Shown one piece after another: positions 1-11,314 of a stretch of 64,000 bases of DNA. This DNA comes from Enterobacteriaceae bacterium B14. Lineage in GTDB: Bacteria > Pseudomonadota > Gammaproteobacteria > Enterobacterales > Enterobacteriaceae. Made by a program: the position numbers and the translations under genes. The number at the start of each line of letters is the position of its first letter. Within the stretch, counting starts at the first letter, position 1. The stretch is from the NCBI GenBank assembly GCA_000307305.1, contig DF158882.1:344605-408604 (forward strand), written 5' to 3'. Under the pieces are notes generated by a model. It was not told where the DNA came from. It was given only the letters and a program-made list of their open reading frames with translations, and searched no databases.

Positions 1-20
1 ATTTGCGGCGTTTTTTATTT
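1..20 (+). terminator. Probable right arm of a terminator cut by the window edge
   Basis: The window opens with TTTGCGGCG followed by six T residues, which looks like the 3' arm and U-tract of a terminator for a rightward gene outside the window. The left arm is not visible, so this is an inference. It could also serve rplY, which ends at 52 on the other strand. Confidence 0.35.
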
Positions 21-51
21 ACGTCAAACGTCTTTATTGAACAAGTCGCAA

Positions 52-336
52 TTAAGCGCGAACAAAGTCGATATGAGCTAACTTTGGCTTGTACGGATGA
101 CGTTGTACTGCTTGTACTTTAACTTTGGTCTCTTTACCGTCGATAACCAAAGCAATTACTTCGCCATAAAAACCAGGCTTAGCTTGCATGTTCATGACGT
201 TGTCATGGTCAAGCTCGATAGATACAGGGGCTTCTTTGCCACCGTATACGATTGCTGGGAATTTATTAGCATGACGCAGGCGGCGGCTCGCACCCTTACC
301 CTGTTCTTTACGTGTTTCAGCATTAATAGTGAACAT
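52..336 (-). CDS. rplY: 50S ribosomal protein L25
   Basis: This 94-residue protein is the short, single-domain form of L25, which binds 5S rRNA in the large subunit. It begins [21 protein letters not shown] and ends [15 protein letters not shown], nearly identical to E. coli L25 and of the same length. There is no C-terminal CTC extension. The gene stands alone on the minus strand, downstream of radD and in the same direction, as in E. coli. The start is certain from the alignment. Confidence 0.97.
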   Translation of the reverse strand: MFTINAETRKEQGKGASRRLRHANKFPAIVYGGKEAPVSIELDHDNVMNMQAKPGFYGEVIALVIDGKETKVKVQAVQRHPYKPKLAHIDFVRA

Positions 337-501
337 TTTATATCTCTTTCAAAAAGAATTTACCGCTACAGGCGACCCAGCAGCGGATTCGATAAAACCG
401 TTCTGCATAGAGCAGAAGCGGGCGCATTGTAGCGAAGTATTGGTGCTGCGGCAAACAAAACACGAGTGAGTGCCGTTGTTCACTTGGTTATTACGTTGCT
501 G

Positions 502-2259
502 TTAACCCAACTCATTTGCCCGTCGATAGCGTCCTTGGTAATCAAACATTTTTTCTCTTACCTGCCAGTATTGCCCTTTTTTACGTGCGATAACAAAGTC
601 TGGATGGCGTAGCAAATTTTGTTGGGCAATAACATCGGCGGCATGTTTCCATACAAACGGTGTGCCTGGCGCAGTGTGGTGTGGTCGAAGAAAAACCTGC
701 TGAAACGCGAGGCACTGTGGTGATGTGGTGAGCCGAAACAGTTCAGAGACGCTGGTGCCATCCTCATCATAATAAGTGACCTTTAGCCACTCACCTTTAG
801 CATCTTGCCCACAGCTTAAATCCATACCACCGCAGCGCAATACCAGCGCATCTTTGAGTTTCAGCGCAGCTTTTAACATATCGTCAGGGTCGACTAAAAT
901 CTCCTGACATTGATGGCAGCGCCGTGCTGCAATATCATTTTCTGCCCCGCAGTGGGGGCAGCTTTTAAAACGAAAACGAAAATCACACTGCTCTTTGTTG
1001 CCTTCATCATCTTCTAGCCAGCCTTGGCAACGGCGGCCAAAATGCTCGATGACTTTTCCTTGTTCATCACATTTTCCCCAGAACAAATTGGCAAAACCGC
1101 AGGCTGGGCAAAAGACTTGTACCGGCTGGCTGTCTTTATTTGGTTTAGATACGCCAACTTCAGGGGTAAACAGATTGTGAGGGTTGCCTGCATAATCAAG
1201 GATGACGCAATCTTTCTTGCCAGGGAATAACCTCAGGCCGCGGCCCACGATTTGTTGGTATAGGCTGACAGATTCGGTGGGCCTCAGAATGGCGATCAGA
1301 TCGACGTGTGGGGCATCGAACCCAGTGGTAAGCACAGCAACATTAACGAGATAGCGTAATTTTTGCTGTTTAAACGCCTCGATTAAGGCATCGCGCTCAA
1401 CCATTGGCGTTTCTGCACTGACGAGTGCAGCTTCATCAGGAGGAAGCAGACGATGGATCTCTCTGGCATGTTCCACGGTAGCCGCAAATATCATCGTGCC
1501 TAAGCGCTCTTGGGCATATTCAATAATCTGTTTGACGATATGGGGTGTAATGCGTTTTTGCTGTTTTAGCTCTCGGTTCAAATCTGCTTCACGAAATAGC
1601 CCGCTTTCAGAGACCGCGAGCTGGCTAAAGTCATACTGAACAATAGGCATATCCAAGCGCTCTGGCGGTACCAGAAAACCGTGCTTAATCATGTAGCGTA
1701 GAGGGAGTTCGTAAATACAGTCGTGGAACTGGCTATTTTGATCACCGCGAATCATGCCGTGATAATGGTATTGATAAATCCAGCCTTTCCCGAGCCGGTA
1801 AGGCGTTGCCGTTAAACCTAATAGGCGGAGCTGAGGATTACGCTGGCGCAAATGCTGGATAATTTGCTGATATTGGCTGTCGTCATCGTCGCTGATACGG
1901 TGGCACTCATCGATGATTAGCAGCGAAAATGCAGAATCAAATAGAGATAGGTTACGAGCGATAGATTGAACACTGCCAAATACAACCTTACCCTCACTCT
2001 GTTTTTGCTGTAGGCCAGCGGCAAAAATATCGGCCTCTAATCCGTAAGCGCAATATTTCGCATGGTTTTGAGCAACGAGTTCTTTTACATGAGCGAGAAC
2101 TAAGACCCTACCGCGAGCTTTTTTCGCGAGCTCGGCAATGACGAGGCTTTTCCCTGCGCCAGTGGGTAGGACAATCAGTGCAGGTTCTGTATGTTTCCGA
2201 AAATGGGCAATCGTCGCATCAACGGCTTCTTGCTGATAGGGGCGTAGCGTAAATGCCAT
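502..2259 (-). CDS. radD: DEAD/DEAH-family helicase-like repair protein RadD (YejH)
   Basis: RadD is a superfamily 2 ATPase that acts in double-strand break repair together with RecA and SSB. Visible features are the Q-motif region [11 protein letters not shown] at the N terminus, Walker A PTGAGKS, Walker B-type DECHR, LTATPYR (motif III) and IVGRGLR (motif VI). A C-terminal zinc-binding part carries CPACG, RRCQ, CPHCG and RRCHQC. An upstream in-frame ATG would add 26 residues, but E. coli RadD starts at the equivalent of [10 protein letters not shown], so 2259 is chosen (585 aa). yecH ends four bases upstream, so the two genes are probably co-transcribed. Confidence 0.95.
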   Translation of the reverse strand: MAFTLRPYQQEAVDATIAHFRKHTEPALIVLPTGAGKSLVIAELAKKARGRVLVLAHVKELVAQNHAKYCAYGLEADIFAAGLQQKQSEGKVVFGSVQSIARNLSLFDSAFSLLIIDECHRISDDDDSQYQQIIQHLRQRNPQLRLLGLTATPYRLGKGWIYQYHYHGMIRGDQNSQFHDCIYELPLRYMIKHGFLVPPERLDMPIVQYDFSQLAVSESGLFREADLNRELKQQKRITPHIVKQIIEYAQERLGTMIFAATVEHAREIHRLLPPDEAALVSAETPMVERDALIEAFKQQKLRYLVNVAVLTTGFDAPHVDLIAILRPTESVSLYQQIVGRGLRLFPGKKDCVILDYAGNPHNLFTPEVGVSKPNKDSQPVQVFCPACGFANLFWGKCDEQGKVIEHFGRRCQGWLEDDEGNKEQCDFRFRFKSCPHCGAENDIAARRCHQCQEILVDPDDMLKAALKLKDALVLRCGGMDLSCGQDAKGEWLKVTYYDEDGTSVSELFRLTTSPQCLAFQQVFLRPHHTAPGTPFVWKHAADVIAQQNLLRHPDFVIARKKGQYWQVREKMFDYQGRYRRANELG

Positions 2260-2263
2260 TAGG

Positions 2264-2503
2264 CTAATGCTGGCAAATTTTGCTGGCTTCGGTGGTAAAG
2301 CCATCCTGTTTTGGGACAAACTTTCCTTTTGCTTCAAGAAAGTTCACGAGCTCGGCTGCATCCATATTGTCTTTAGAGCAGGTATGAAAACGAGCATCTA
2401 CACCAAATTTTGTCTGGATAGAATGGATTAGGCTTGCTCGTGAGTAACTTTCATTTGAGGCAATCATCATTTCAAGCACTTCATGCCCGTGAATGGAAGA
2501 CAT
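2264..2503 (-). CDS. yecH: YecH family small metal-binding protein
   Basis: This 79-residue protein matches E. coli YecH along its length: N-terminal [12 protein letters not shown], central [11 protein letters not shown], and C-terminal [10 protein letters not shown] followed by SKICQH. The conserved His and Cys residues suggest metal binding, but the function is unknown. Two ATG codons lie in tandem (2506 and 2503). The second has the better spacing from AAGGAG. In E. coli yecH is not next to radD, so the pairing here is a local arrangement. Confidence 0.9.
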   Translation of the reverse strand: MSSIHGHEVLEMMIASNESYSRASLIHSIQTKFGVDARFHTCSKDNMDAAELVNFLEAKGKFVPKQDGFTTEASKICQH

Positions 2504-2656
2504 CATCTACTCCTTCTTAAATGAGTGATTCAATATTGCTGCATTATGCCTCTTAAAATAGGAGGGGGCGAGCGCAGGATTAGGATGATAGACGATGGAG
2601 CGTTATACTTGCCGCCATATCGCGTCCTCTGATTAATCATAAAAGAAGTAGGTTTC

Positions 2657-3352
2657 ATGCGTCTGGATAAGTTTTTATCTCAACAGTTAGGAATAAGCCG
2701 TGCCTTGATTGCACGAGAGTTACGGGCAAAAAAAGTGACGATCAATGGTGAGTTGGTCAAAAGTGGTTCATATAAGTTAGACCCTGAAGACAAAGTGGCT
2801 TATGAAGGCCATGAGTTAGTTCAGATTCTTGGTTTTCGCTATTTCCTGCTCAATAAGCCGGAAGGTTACGTTTGTTCAACCGATGATCCTGATCACGCGA
2901 CTATCCTCTATTTTATTGATGAACCCATGTCAGAGAAGTTACATGCTGCCGGGCGTCTTGATCTGGACACCACAGGGTTGGTTTTATTAACGGATGATGG
3001 TCAGTGGTCACACCGTATTACCTCTCCTCGCCACCACTGCGAAAAAACCTACTATGTGACACTAGAGTCACCGATCGCAGAGGATACGGCTCAGCAGTTT
3101 GAAAATGGCGTACAGCTACACGGTGAGAAGAATCTCACTAAACCCGCCAAGCTGGATATCGTTGATGAGCTGCATGCTCGCTTAACCATTAGCGAAGGTC
3201 GCTATCATCAAGTGAAAAGAATGTTTGCTGCTGTTGGCAACCGAGTCGTTGCGCTTCATCGAGAGAGAATCGGTGGCATATTGCTTGAGCCTGAGTTAGA
3301 GCCGGGAGAATATCGGGCGCTCACAGAGGAAGAGATTGAGAGCGTTTTGTAA
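2657..3352 (+). CDS. rsuA: 16S rRNA pseudouridine(516) synthase RsuA
   Basis: RsuA converts U516 of 16S rRNA to pseudouridine. The 231-residue protein has an N-terminal S4 RNA-binding domain (about residues 1-50) followed by the catalytic domain. The signature [10 protein letters not shown] places the catalytic aspartate at residue 102, as in E. coli. Length and ends agree with the family. It is divergent from yecH/radD and is followed 73 bases later by bcr in the same direction, the same neighbour order as in E. coli. Confidence 0.97.
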   Translation: MRLDKFLSQQLGISRALIARELRAKKVTINGELVKSGSYKLDPEDKVAYEGHELVQILGFRYFLLNKPEGYVCSTDDPDHATILYFIDEPMSEKLHAAGRLDLDTTGLVLLTDDGQWSHRITSPRHHCEKTYYVTLESPIAEDTAQQFENGVQLHGEKNLTKPAKLDIVDELHARLTISEGRYHQVKRMFAAVGNRVVALHRERIGGILLEPELEPGEYRALTEEEIESVL

Positions 3353-3425
3353 CAGGCTTGCTGTTGGCCATATTTTTTTAATTCACGTATTGGTTTGAAT
3401 TGTTTTATTGTCAGGAGCGTTTTTC

Positions 3426-4628
3426 GTGCAATCCCCCCGAACATCTAATATCAGGCTGATTTTTATTCTTGGTTTGTTATCAATGCTAATGCCGTTGGCA
3501 ATAGATATGTACCTGCCTAGTTTGCCTGTTATTGCACAAGAGTTTGGTGTTGATGATGGCAGAGTTCAGCTCACGCTGAGCAGTTATGTGTTGGGTTTTG
3601 CTATTGGCCAAATGTTCTATGGCCCAATGGCCGATAGCTTAGGCCGCAAACCTGTCATCATGGGCGGAACGCTGATTTTTGCGCTGGCAGGTGTAGCCTG
3701 TGCTCTGGCTCAGAGTATCGAACAGCTCACTTATATGCGCTTTTTGCACGGTCTGTCAGCGGCATCGGCTAGCGTGGTGATTAATGCGCTAATGCGAGAT
3801 ATGTTCAACAAAGATGAATTCTCTCGTATGGTGTCGTTTGTTACGTTGGTGATGACTATTGCTCCTCTTGTTGCACCGATGCTCGGTGGCCTATTGATGT
3901 TGTGGTTTAGCTGGCACGCTATCTTTTGGGTGATGGCAGCGGCAGCACTGTTGGGCACGATTTTGGTTGGTTTTAATATAAAAGAGACATTACCAAAAGA
4001 GCGCCGACAGCCATTTCATCTGCGTAATACACTGCGTAACTTTGCTTCTTTGTTTCGCCATAAACGTGTTTTAAGTTACATGCTGACAAGTGCTTTTTCT
4101 TTTGCTGGAATGTTCTCTTTTCTTAGCGCAGGGCCTTTCGTTTATATCAAGCTCAACGGTGTTGCTCCTGAGCATTTTGGTTACTATTTTGCACTGAATA
4201 TTGTTTTTTTATTCGGTATGACATTGGTGAATAGCCGTAATGTCAGGCGTTATGGTGCCGTTAATATGCTGCGTTTTGGTCTTATTATTCAGTTTTGCAC
4301 TGTCCTCTTTTTACTGTTTTCCAGCATATTAGGATTGGGTTTTTGGTCGCTCGTTCTCGGTGTTGCCGCTTCCATGGGTTGTATTTCTATGATCTCATCT
4401 AATGCGATGGCCGTGGTGCTAGACGACTTTCCTCATATGGCAGGCACGGTATCTTCGTTAGCGGGGACTCTGCGTTTTGGCGTTGGTGCTGCTGTTGGTG
4501 CACTGCTAGCCTTGGTTTCAAGTAATAGTGCGTGGCCGATGGTTATCTCAATGGTGTTATGCGTCTCTGTATCAGCAGGGCTTTTCTTCTTTATTTGTCA
4601 GCCAAGTAATAAAACGACCTCTTCCTAA
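3426..4628 (+). CDS. bcr: Bcr/CflA family multidrug efflux MFS transporter
   Basis: This is a 400-residue major facilitator protein of the drug:H+ antiporter type with 12 predicted membrane spans. It aligns with E. coli Bcr (bicyclomycin and sulfonamide export, dipeptide export) throughout, including IDMYLPSLP in TM1, the loop motif [12 protein letters not shown] between TM2 and TM3, and [12 protein letters not shown]. The upstream TTG at 3408 is rejected. AGGAG at 3413-3417 is correctly spaced for the GTG at 3426, giving [13 protein letters not shown], which matches the Bcr N terminus. Confidence 0.93.
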   Translation: MQSPRTSNIRLIFILGLLSMLMPLAIDMYLPSLPVIAQEFGVDDGRVQLTLSSYVLGFAIGQMFYGPMADSLGRKPVIMGGTLIFALAGVACALAQSIEQLTYMRFLHGLSAASASVVINALMRDMFNKDEFSRMVSFVTLVMTIAPLVAPMLGGLLMLWFSWHAIFWVMAAAALLGTILVGFNIKETLPKERRQPFHLRNTLRNFASLFRHKRVLSYMLTSAFSFAGMFSFLSAGPFVYIKLNGVAPEHFGYYFALNIVFLFGMTLVNSRNVRRYGAVNMLRFGLIIQFCTVLFLLFSSILGLGFWSLVLGVAASMGCISMISSNAMAVVLDDFPHMAGTVSSLAGTLRFGVGAAVGALLALVSSNSAWPMVISMVLCVSVSAGLFFFICQPSNKTTSS

Positions 4629-5118
4629 TCTTTCTATAGGCTTGTTATCGTTACAGTATCAATGATGACAAGCGTACAGTTTAATTAACAAATTCAATAT
4701 AAATTATACGATGGTCCTTTTTTGAGATTATCTTCTTAATTTTCATTTAATTATGTTAATCCCTTCTAATTTATCGATAATATTTTGTTAACGGAGCGTT
4801 GTTTTTTCTTTCTTTTTTTGCTTAATCGAGTCACCATAACACAGATGGATACAGCATTGTGACTGAGCCTTGTCACTCTAATGAGCAAAGGTGAGAATCC
4901 TCTGATGACGAGAGGAGCGTGATGTAAAACGGCCGTGAAAGAGTCTTATGGCGAAAAGAGTAGGTCAAGGAAGAAATAAAGACGCGGTGTTAAATTATTG
5001 TTATAATTAATGGTAATTTATTGTAAATGAAGTGGTCACGCATGGTCTATTGTGACTATATGTCATTTATCGTGTAACTTTTTTGTGAAGATATTTAAAA
5101 TTCATCTAGGGAAATAAC
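4629..5118. other. AT-rich intergenic region between bcr and yejG
   Basis: About 490 bases without a credible gene. The first half is very AT-rich. A more GC-rich patch at about 4855-4965 carries two short hairpins, GTGAC/GTCAC at 4859-4876 and TCCTCT/AGAGGA at 4898-4916. A TATAAT hexamer near 5000 may belong to a yejG promoter. No terminator with a clear U-tract was seen after bcr. The interval is longer than its E. coli counterpart. Confidence 0.6.
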
Positions 5119-5466
5119 GTGAACAATATCCAGCTTTCGGTTGTACATAGGCTACCGCAAAGTTATCGATGGTCATCGGGATTCACCGGCGTCAAAGTTG
5201 AGCCTTTGGCTTCTTTCGTTGGTACTGAGGAAGATAATAATCTGGTTGGGATTAAATTATTGAGTCATCAAGGGCAAGATGCATGGCAGATTATGCACAA
5301 GCTTAATCAGCATCTTCAAGAGATTCAGGTTGAAAGTGCTGTTGTCGAGTGGGAAAAGGAACCTTGTCTTTTTGTGCACATTCATGATGAAAGCACGGCA
5401 ATGTGCCATTTAAAAAATGTCGGTGTTGCTATTGCCGAGCCAGTTATTGCTTTATACCCATTTTAG
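5119..5466 (+). CDS. yejG: YejG family protein
   Basis: This 115-residue protein matches E. coli YejG: N-terminal QLSVVHRLPQSYRWSSGF and C-terminal LKNVGVAIAEPV. The family is of uncertain function. E. coli YejG has been linked to aminoglycoside sensitivity, which is recalled knowledge and not visible here. The start is GTG after AGGGAAATAAC. It converges on yejF, with only five bases between the stop codons and no hairpin visible between them. Confidence 0.9.
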   Translation: MNNIQLSVVHRLPQSYRWSSGFTGVKVEPLASFVGTEEDNNLVGIKLLSHQGQDAWQIMHKLNQHLQEIQVESAVVEWEKEPCLFVHIHDESTAMCHLKNVGVAIAEPVIALYPF

Positions 5467-5471
5467 CGAGC

Positions 5472-7064
5472 CTATTTAGACAGCTCTATTAGTCTTTGTG
5501 TATAGCCATGGGATGGCGTATTGAAAATGGAATGACACTCTCCTTGTTCTATAACCTCCCCATGGCGCATCACAATCACCTGATGGCATAACGATTTAAC
5601 GACGTGCAAATCGTGGCTGATAAAAAGATAGGCAAGTTGATAACGCTGCTGCAGTGACTTTAATAATTCTAGAATTTGCGCTTGTATGGTTCTATCCAAT
5701 GATGATGTTGGCTCATCCAGAATTAAAAGCTGAGGCTGTAAGATAAGCGCACGGGCAATAGCGATACGCTGGCGTTGCCCTCCAGAGAATTCTGTGGGGT
5801 AGCGAAAACGCGTTTCAGGATCTAACCCCACCTCTATCATTGCCTCAATCACTCGCTCTTCTAGCGCGGCTTTTTCCTGCGTTTGGTGTACTTCCAGCCC
5901 TTCCATAATAATTTGCTGAATGTTTAAACGCGGATTTAAGGCTGAGTAGGGGTCTTGAAAAACAACCTGAATGCGACTGCGTAATGGCCGCATCTGTTTA
6001 TTGTTCAGATCGTGAATAGGCTGCCCATCAAACCAAATTTTGCCTTGTGAACGGAGTAAGCGAAGTAGAGCAAGCGCTGTCGTACTTTTCCCTGAACCAG
6101 ACTCACCGACTAAGCCTAAGCTCTCACCTTGACGTAAAGTAAAACTCAAATTGTTTACTACAGGATGGGCATCTACAGCACGTCGAAAAAATGATTTTCT
6201 CGAAGGAAAACTGACAGAAAGATTTTCAACGGTTAATAGCGTTTTTGCCGTAGGAGGCAGAGGAACAGGGTCTCCGTGGGGCTCTGAGTTTATTAGTTTC
6301 TGCGTATAAGCGTGCTGTGGCTGGGAAAAGAGCGTTTTCATCTCGTTGGTTTCGACAATATTACCCGACTGCATGACGGCAACATTGTCTGCCAAGCGGC
6401 GGACGATATTTAAATTATGAGTAATAAACAGTAATCCCATACCCATCTCTTGTTTTAGCTCCTTGAGCAACAAAAGAATGTGTGCCTGTACAGAGACATC
6501 CAAGGCTGTTGTTGGCTCATCGGCAATGAGAAGCTTTGGGCGCGTCAAAACAGCCATGGCTATCATGACCCTTTGACGTTCACCACCTGAGAGTTGATGA
6601 GGGAAATCGCTTAATCTCTCTTTCGCATTACGAATACCGACACGCTCTAGACACTCAATGACCTCTATTCTGGCAGCACTTCTCTGCAAGCCTCTATGAA
6701 GCAGTAGGACTTCCGCCAGTTGCTTTTCGATGGTATGCAGTGGGTTCAGGGAAACCATTGGCTCCTGAAAGATCATCGAAATCTGGTTGCCTCTGATAGC
6801 CCTCAGCTGTTCCTCTGGCGCATTTAGTAGCGGTTGGCCATTGAAATAGATCTCCCCTGTAGGATAAACAATCGGAGGAGAGGGCAATAAGCGAAGAATC
6901 GACAAGGCAGTGACGCTTTTACCCGAACCTGATTCACCAACCAGTGCTAGCGTTTCTCCCGCCTCCAATTGCAGGGAGATATTATTTACGACAGTGCGTT
7001 CGTTTTTTCCTTGCCGAAAGGCAATGCTGAGATCCTGAATTTTCAGTAACGTAGCTTGTGACAT
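5472..7064 (-). CDS. yejF: Peptide ABC transporter ATP-binding protein YejF (two ABC domains)
   Basis: YejF is the ATPase of the YejABEF peptide importer, which in enterobacteria imports microcin C and antimicrobial peptides. The 530-residue protein is two fused ABC domains. Each has a Walker A (GESGSGKS), an ABC signature (LSGGERQRV in the first, FSGGQRQRI in the second) and a Walker B (LLIADEP, LLILDEP). A longer reading frame begins 49 codons upstream but would run into yejE, so the ATG at 7064 (MSQATLLKIQ) is taken from the E. coli alignment. It starts one base after the yejE stop codon. Confidence 0.95.
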   Translation of the reverse strand: MSQATLLKIQDLSIAFRQGKNERTVVNNISLQLEAGETLALVGESGSGKSVTALSILRLLPSPPIVYPTGEIYFNGQPLLNAPEEQLRAIRGNQISMIFQEPMVSLNPLHTIEKQLAEVLLLHRGLQRSAARIEVIECLERVGIRNAKERLSDFPHQLSGGERQRVMIAMAVLTRPKLLIADEPTTALDVSVQAHILLLLKELKQEMGMGLLFITHNLNIVRRLADNVAVMQSGNIVETNEMKTLFSQPQHAYTQKLINSEPHGDPVPLPPTAKTLLTVENLSVSFPSRKSFFRRAVDAHPVVNNLSFTLRQGESLGLVGESGSGKSTTALALLRLLRSQGKIWFDGQPIHDLNNKQMRPLRSRIQVVFQDPYSALNPRLNIQQIIMEGLEVHQTQEKAALEERVIEAMIEVGLDPETRFRYPTEFSGGQRQRIAIARALILQPQLLILDEPTSSLDRTIQAQILELLKSLQQRYQLAYLFISHDLHVVKSLCHQVIVMRHGEVIEQGECHSIFNTPSHGYTQRLIELSK

Positions 7065-7065
7065 A

Positions 7066-8091
7066 TTAATGTGCCTTTGTAGGATCGAACGCATCGCGTA
7101 CAGCTTCACCAATAAATACCAGCAAAGAGAGCACGAGAGCCAAAATAATAAATGCGGAGATACCGAGCCAAGGAGCCTGTAAGTTATTTTTGCCCTGAAG
7201 CAATAACTCACCTAATGAGGGCGAGCCAAGTGGCATACCAAAGCCCAGAAAATCGAGCGATGTTAGGGTAGTAATAGCTCCGCATAAAATAAAGGGAATG
7301 AAAGTCAGTGTCGCAACCATTGCATTTGGCAATATATGGCGAATGATAATCACACGATCTTTTACGCCCATCGCTCTGGCCGCTCGTATATAGTCAAAGT
7401 TTCGTGTTCGAAGGAATTCGGCGCGTACAACGCCAACTAAACCCATCCAGCTAAAAAGAACGGTAATGCCTAATAACCACCAAAAGCTAGGCTGAACAAT
7501 GCTGGAAAGCAGGATAATAAGAAATAGTGTGGGCATTCCCGACCATACTTCGAGAAAACGCTGCCCTAACAGATCAATTTTCCCGCCGTAATACCCCTGA
7601 GTCGCCCCCACAAAAATGCCGATAATACTGGAGAAAAAGGTTAATAACAGGCCGAAGATAAACGAGATCCTGAAGCCGTAAATAATACGCACTAAAACAT
7701 CACTGCCGTTATCGTCTGTCCCCAACCAATGAGTGGAGGATGGCGGAGAGGGGAAGGGGACAGTGGTAGAAAAATTGATTGTATCGTAGCTATAACGAAT
7801 CGGTGCCCAGATTGCCCAGCCCTTACTTTCAATATGTTTGATGATGTAAGGGTCTTGATAATCTGCTGGGGTGGCTAATTCGCCCCCAAACGTGGTTTCG
7901 TTATAGTTACTGATAAATGGCGTATATAACTGGCCTTCATAGCGGACTAAAAGTGGCTTATCGTTAGCAATGATCTCTGCAAATAAGCTCAGAACAAACA
8001 ACACCATAAAGACCCACAGAGACCAATATCCACGGCGATTATGCTTAAAGCGTGCCCACCTTGCTTGATTTATGGCGCTTAAATGAATCAT
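7066..8091 (-). CDS. yejE: Peptide ABC transporter permease YejE
   Basis: This is the inner-membrane permease partner of YejB. The 341-residue protein has an N-terminal membrane span (about residues 20-42), a periplasmic segment of about 90 residues, and a BPD_transp_1 core with the EAA-type loop [19 protein letters not shown] that contacts YejF. It matches E. coli YejE in length and both ends. Its ATG overlaps the yejB stop in an ATGA arrangement, indicating translational coupling. Confidence 0.95.
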   Translation of the reverse strand: MIHLSAINQARWARFKHNRRGYWSLWVFMVLFVLSLFAEIIANDKPLLVRYEGQLYTPFISNYNETTFGGELATPADYQDPYIIKHIESKGWAIWAPIRYSYDTINFSTTVPFPSPPSSTHWLGTDDNGSDVLVRIIYGFRISFIFGLLLTFFSSIIGIFVGATQGYYGGKIDLLGQRFLEVWSGMPTLFLIILLSSIVQPSFWWLLGITVLFSWMGLVGVVRAEFLRTRNFDYIRAARAMGVKDRVIIIRHILPNAMVATLTFIPFILCGAITTLTSLDFLGFGMPLGSPSLGELLLQGKNNLQAPWLGISAFIILALVLSLLVFIGEAVRDAFDPTKAH

Positions 8092-9185
8092 TGGCGTGCC
8101 TCGAAATCGATACGAGGATCGACAAAGGTATAAACAACATCACTGATGATGTTGAGTAACAGGCCGACCAAGGTAAACATATAAAGAGTGCCGAACATTA
8201 TCGGATAATCGCGCTGTAGGATGGCGTCGTATCCAAGTAATCCCAAACCATTGAGAGAGAACATCACCTCAATCAGCAGAGAGCCAGTAAAGAACATGCT
8301 GATAAACATGGAGGGAAAACCAGCAATAACTAACAGCATCGCATTACGGAAAATGTGCCGATAAAGGATCTTGTTTTCAGATAATCCCTTGGCTCTGGCG
8401 GTAATGACATATTGTTTGCGAATTTCATCCAGAAAGGAATTTTTTGTTAGCATGGTTAAGGTCGCAAAGCCGCCAATTGTCGTGGCAAGCACGGGTAGGG
8501 TGATGTGCCACAAATAGTCTTTAATTTTGCCGAACCAAGTGAGATCGCTAAAGTTATTCGAGACAAGCCCTCTGATGGGAAACCAGTCGTAGTAGCTGCC
8601 GCCAGCAAAAAAGACGATCAATAAAATCGCAAAGAGAAACGAAGGAATGGCGTAACCAATAATAATAAAGGTGCTACTCCATACATCGAACGACGAGCCG
8701 TTTTTTACCGCTTTTTTGATACCAAGGGGAATGGAGACAAGATAGATAATTAATGTGCTCCATAGACCTAGCGTAATGGATACCGGCAGGCTTTGTGCGA
8801 TAAGTGATGTTACCGACGCATTGCGAAATAGGCTTTCGCCAAAATCAAAACGTATATAGCTCCACAGCATTTCAAAGTAGCGTTCGTGCAGTGGTTTGTC
8901 GAAACCGAAACGCTGCTTTATTTCTGCAATTACCTCTGGGTCTAAGCCACGAGATCCCCTGTACTGGCTATCGCCTATTCTGGATGTATTTAGCTGTGTT
9001 TGATTAAGCTCCGGCATCCCACCGCTGCGGGCGCTAAAACTGTTGCTCTGCCCCAGCTCAATACTAGCTATGGCTTGATCAACTGGTCCGCCGGGGGCGA
9101 TTTGAACGATGAAGAAGTTCAGCGTAATGATCGCCCACAGCGTAGGGATGATGAGCAGTAATCGGCGAAGGAGATAGGTAGCCAC
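8088..9185 (-). CDS. yejB: Peptide ABC transporter permease YejB
   Basis: This is a membrane permease of the DppB/OppB type, 365 residues. It starts [22 protein letters not shown], the characteristic N-terminal span of the family, and carries the loop [26 protein letters not shown] that docks the ATPase. It lies 11 bases downstream of the yejA stop and overlaps yejE by four bases, so yejABEF reads as one operon from the minus strand. Confidence 0.95.
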   Translation of the reverse strand: MATYLLRRLLLIIPTLWAIITLNFFIVQIAPGGPVDQAIASIELGQSNSFSARSGGMPELNQTQLNTSRIGDSQYRGSRGLDPEVIAEIKQRFGFDKPLHERYFEMLWSYIRFDFGESLFRNASVTSLIAQSLPVSITLGLWSTLIIYLVSIPLGIKKAVKNGSSFDVWSSTFIIIGYAIPSFLFAILLIVFFAGGSYYDWFPIRGLVSNNFSDLTWFGKIKDYLWHITLPVLATTIGGFATLTMLTKNSFLDEIRKQYVITARAKGLSENKILYRHIFRNAMLLVIAGFPSMFISMFFTGSLLIEVMFSLNGLGLLGYDAILQRDYPIMFGTLYMFTLVGLLLNIISDVVYTFVDPRIDFEARQ

Positions 9186-9196
9186 AATAACCCTCT

Positions 9197-11008
9197 TTAA
9201 TGGTACTGCTCAGGAAGGCGCTGGGCCTTATTATTATCAAACCACCATGTATCGAAGCCCAATGCATAAGCTGGGCGAATTGATGGCATAGAGAATTTGT
9301 TCCAGTAGGCAAAGCGGTCGTGGTTTGAGTACCACATCGGGATCATAAATTTATTCCAAGTGAGAACTCGGTCTAATGCCCGACCAAGAGAGAGAAGCTG
9401 TTTAGGGTTCCCCTGATTATTGACAATCTCTTGTAGTAGTTTGTCGATAGAAGGATCGGTGACCCCAGGGCGATTGTAGGTTGAGTCAATGTAACTCGAA
9501 GCCCAAACTATTTGTAAGGAGGACTCAGGGTATGTGTAAGCGTTATAGACGGTCGGTATCATGTCAAAGTCACGGCTGCGCAGCCGATTAGCAAACTGTG
9601 ACATATCCACTTCTCTAATATTCATTTGAATGCCTAGGCGCTTTAGATTGTGCTTAAGAGGGAGTACATACTGATAATTACTGCCACTGAGTAGCAAGAT
9701 TTCAAAAACAAAGGGCTCGCCGGTTTTATTATTCACTAATTTTTGATCTTTTATAGACCAACCGGCCTCTTTGAGCAGGTTCATTGCTTTGAGAATATTA
9801 GCGCGAGAGGTTCCGCTGCCATCGGTTTTTGGGGGTTGATATTCTGTCGTAAAGACCTCTGGAGGAATCGACGCTTTCAGTGGTGCCAGCCACTGGAGCT
9901 CTGCGGCATCAGGATAGCCCTTTGCCTCATACTCTGTATTTTGAAAATAGCTGCGAGTGCGCTGATATGCATTGTAGTAGAGCGATTTATTCATCCACTC
10001 AAAATCGAAGGCCAGAGTGAGTGCATCACGTACTTTGCGATCTTGAAATTGTGGACGTTTAATATTGAACGCTAGCCAGCGTGTATCTTGGGCTGATTTA
10101 TTTTGCTGATCTTGCTTAATGATATAGCCCTTAGCGAAGTTAGAGCCCTTATATTGGGTTGCCCAGCTTTTAGGGGCCCCTTCCTGCCTAAAATCATAAG
10201 CGCCAGCTTTGAATGCCTCTAGGGCCACTTTGTCATCAAGATAATAGTCGTATCGGATCTGGTCAAAGTTATTGCGCCCACGGTTAACGGGCAGATTAGC
10301 CGCCCAGTAATCTTTGACACGATGGTAGACGATATATTGCCCCATTTTATACTCACCGATTTTATACGCTCCGCCAGAAAGAGGGGGAGTAGAAAGGGGA
10401 TCGCTGAGCTTATGATCTTTCCAGTATTTGGCTGGCATGATGCTTAGGCCTCCAATCAGGCCAATCATCATATCTTTGCTAGGGGCGGGTAGCTCGATAC
10501 GAACAGTAAACTGGGAAAGAGCTCTGACTTTGACGCCTTTATAATAGCTGCGAAACTGCGGCACGCCTTCCGTCATAAATTTATTGAAGGAAAACTCAAC
10601 ATCTTTAGCACTCACAGGGCTACCATCATTGAAACGAGCCTGTGGGTTGATGTGAACTTCCATCCAATTGAAATTGTCAGTATAACGAGCAGATTCGGCT
10701 ATGAGTGGATAGTAGCTGCCAATCTCGTCATTAGAGGCAGTGAATAAGGTATCGTATATTTCACCGGTTCTAACCGCTGAATTACCACGTGAAGCATAAC
10801 GGTTGAAGTTATCGAAAGTTCCTATTGTCGCTAGGGTTATTTTTCCACCTTTAGGAGCGGCTTGGTTGGTGTAGTCAAAGTGGGTGAAGTTAGCGATATA
10901 TTTAGGTTCACCTAAAATAGCAAAAGCGTAGCTTTCTTTAATCGTCTCAGCATAGGTATTGAAGCCTAAAGTAAAAAGTATCATTGACGCAAGAATACGC
11001 TTGTACAT
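9197..11008 (-). CDS. yejA: Periplasmic peptide-binding protein YejA
   Basis: This is the extracytoplasmic solute-binding protein (SBP_bac_5 family) of the YejABEF importer. The 603-residue precursor has a typical Sec signal peptide ([20 protein letters not shown], probably cleaved before ETIKES). Family landmarks include [25 protein letters not shown] and [18 protein letters not shown]. It is the first gene of the operon. About 300 bases separate it from mepS. A gene of the rtn/pdeN type that E. coli has here is missing. Confidence 0.95.
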   Translation of the reverse strand: MYKRILASMILFTLGFNTYAETIKESYAFAILGEPKYIANFTHFDYTNQAAPKGGKITLATIGTFDNFNRYASRGNSAVRTGEIYDTLFTASNDEIGSYYPLIAESARYTDNFNWMEVHINPQARFNDGSPVSAKDVEFSFNKFMTEGVPQFRSYYKGVKVRALSQFTVRIELPAPSKDMMIGLIGGLSIMPAKYWKDHKLSDPLSTPPLSGGAYKIGEYKMGQYIVYHRVKDYWAANLPVNRGRNNFDQIRYDYYLDDKVALEAFKAGAYDFRQEGAPKSWATQYKGSNFAKGYIIKQDQQNKSAQDTRWLAFNIKRPQFQDRKVRDALTLAFDFEWMNKSLYYNAYQRTRSYFQNTEYEAKGYPDAAELQWLAPLKASIPPEVFTTEYQPPKTDGSGTSRANILKAMNLLKEAGWSIKDQKLVNNKTGEPFVFEILLLSGSNYQYVLPLKHNLKRLGIQMNIREVDMSQFANRLRSRDFDMIPTVYNAYTYPESSLQIVWASSYIDSTYNRPGVTDPSIDKLLQEIVNNQGNPKQLLSLGRALDRVLTWNKFMIPMWYSNHDRFAYWNKFSMPSIRPAYALGFDTWWFDNNKAQRLPEQYH

Positions 11009-11314
11009 GTGGCGGTTAACTCCCGAAGCAAATCAGCTTTGCAAACTGTGAACATCCAAGTCACCCAAGTTTAGCAATAACCTCTCGTATACAAAACTTT
11101 CTTTAAGAATACTTAATTTATTAGCAAATAATGTATTTCATTAAAAGAAAAATGTTATCTGAAAAGGGGGGCAAGGAGTGAAACCTACGAAGGTAATAGA
11201 GAGATTATGCAGATATTAATGCATGATCATTAGCGAGATAAATAAACGAAAACGCCATCATAAAGATGGCGTTTTTGGTTTGGAGTAGTAACGGTAAGAA
11301 CACCGTATTATCGA
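11009..11314. other. Intergenic region between mepS and yejA
   Basis: AT-rich spacer of about 305 bases. It must contain the yejABEF promoter, but no hexamer pair stands out. Its left end contains the hairpin terminator described separately. No gene is visible. Confidence 0.55.
11251..11278 (-). terminator. Intrinsic terminator downstream of mepS
   Basis: A perfect 9-bp stem, AACGCCATC (11251-11259) and GATGGCGTT (11265-11273), with loop ATAAA. T-rich flanks lie on both sides, so it can stop transcription from mepS on the minus strand and could also act on the plus strand. Confidence 0.85.

Noticed and set aside
4859-4876. GTGAC and GTCAC pair considered as a matS site
   Set aside because: The spacer is 8 bases; matS needs 3. 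A GTGAC/GTCAC pair in rsuA near 3056-3071 fails for the same reason (spacer 6).
7065-7211. 49-residue N-terminal extension of yejF
   Set aside because: It would lie inside yejE. The E. coli start aligns with 7064, one base after the yejE stop.
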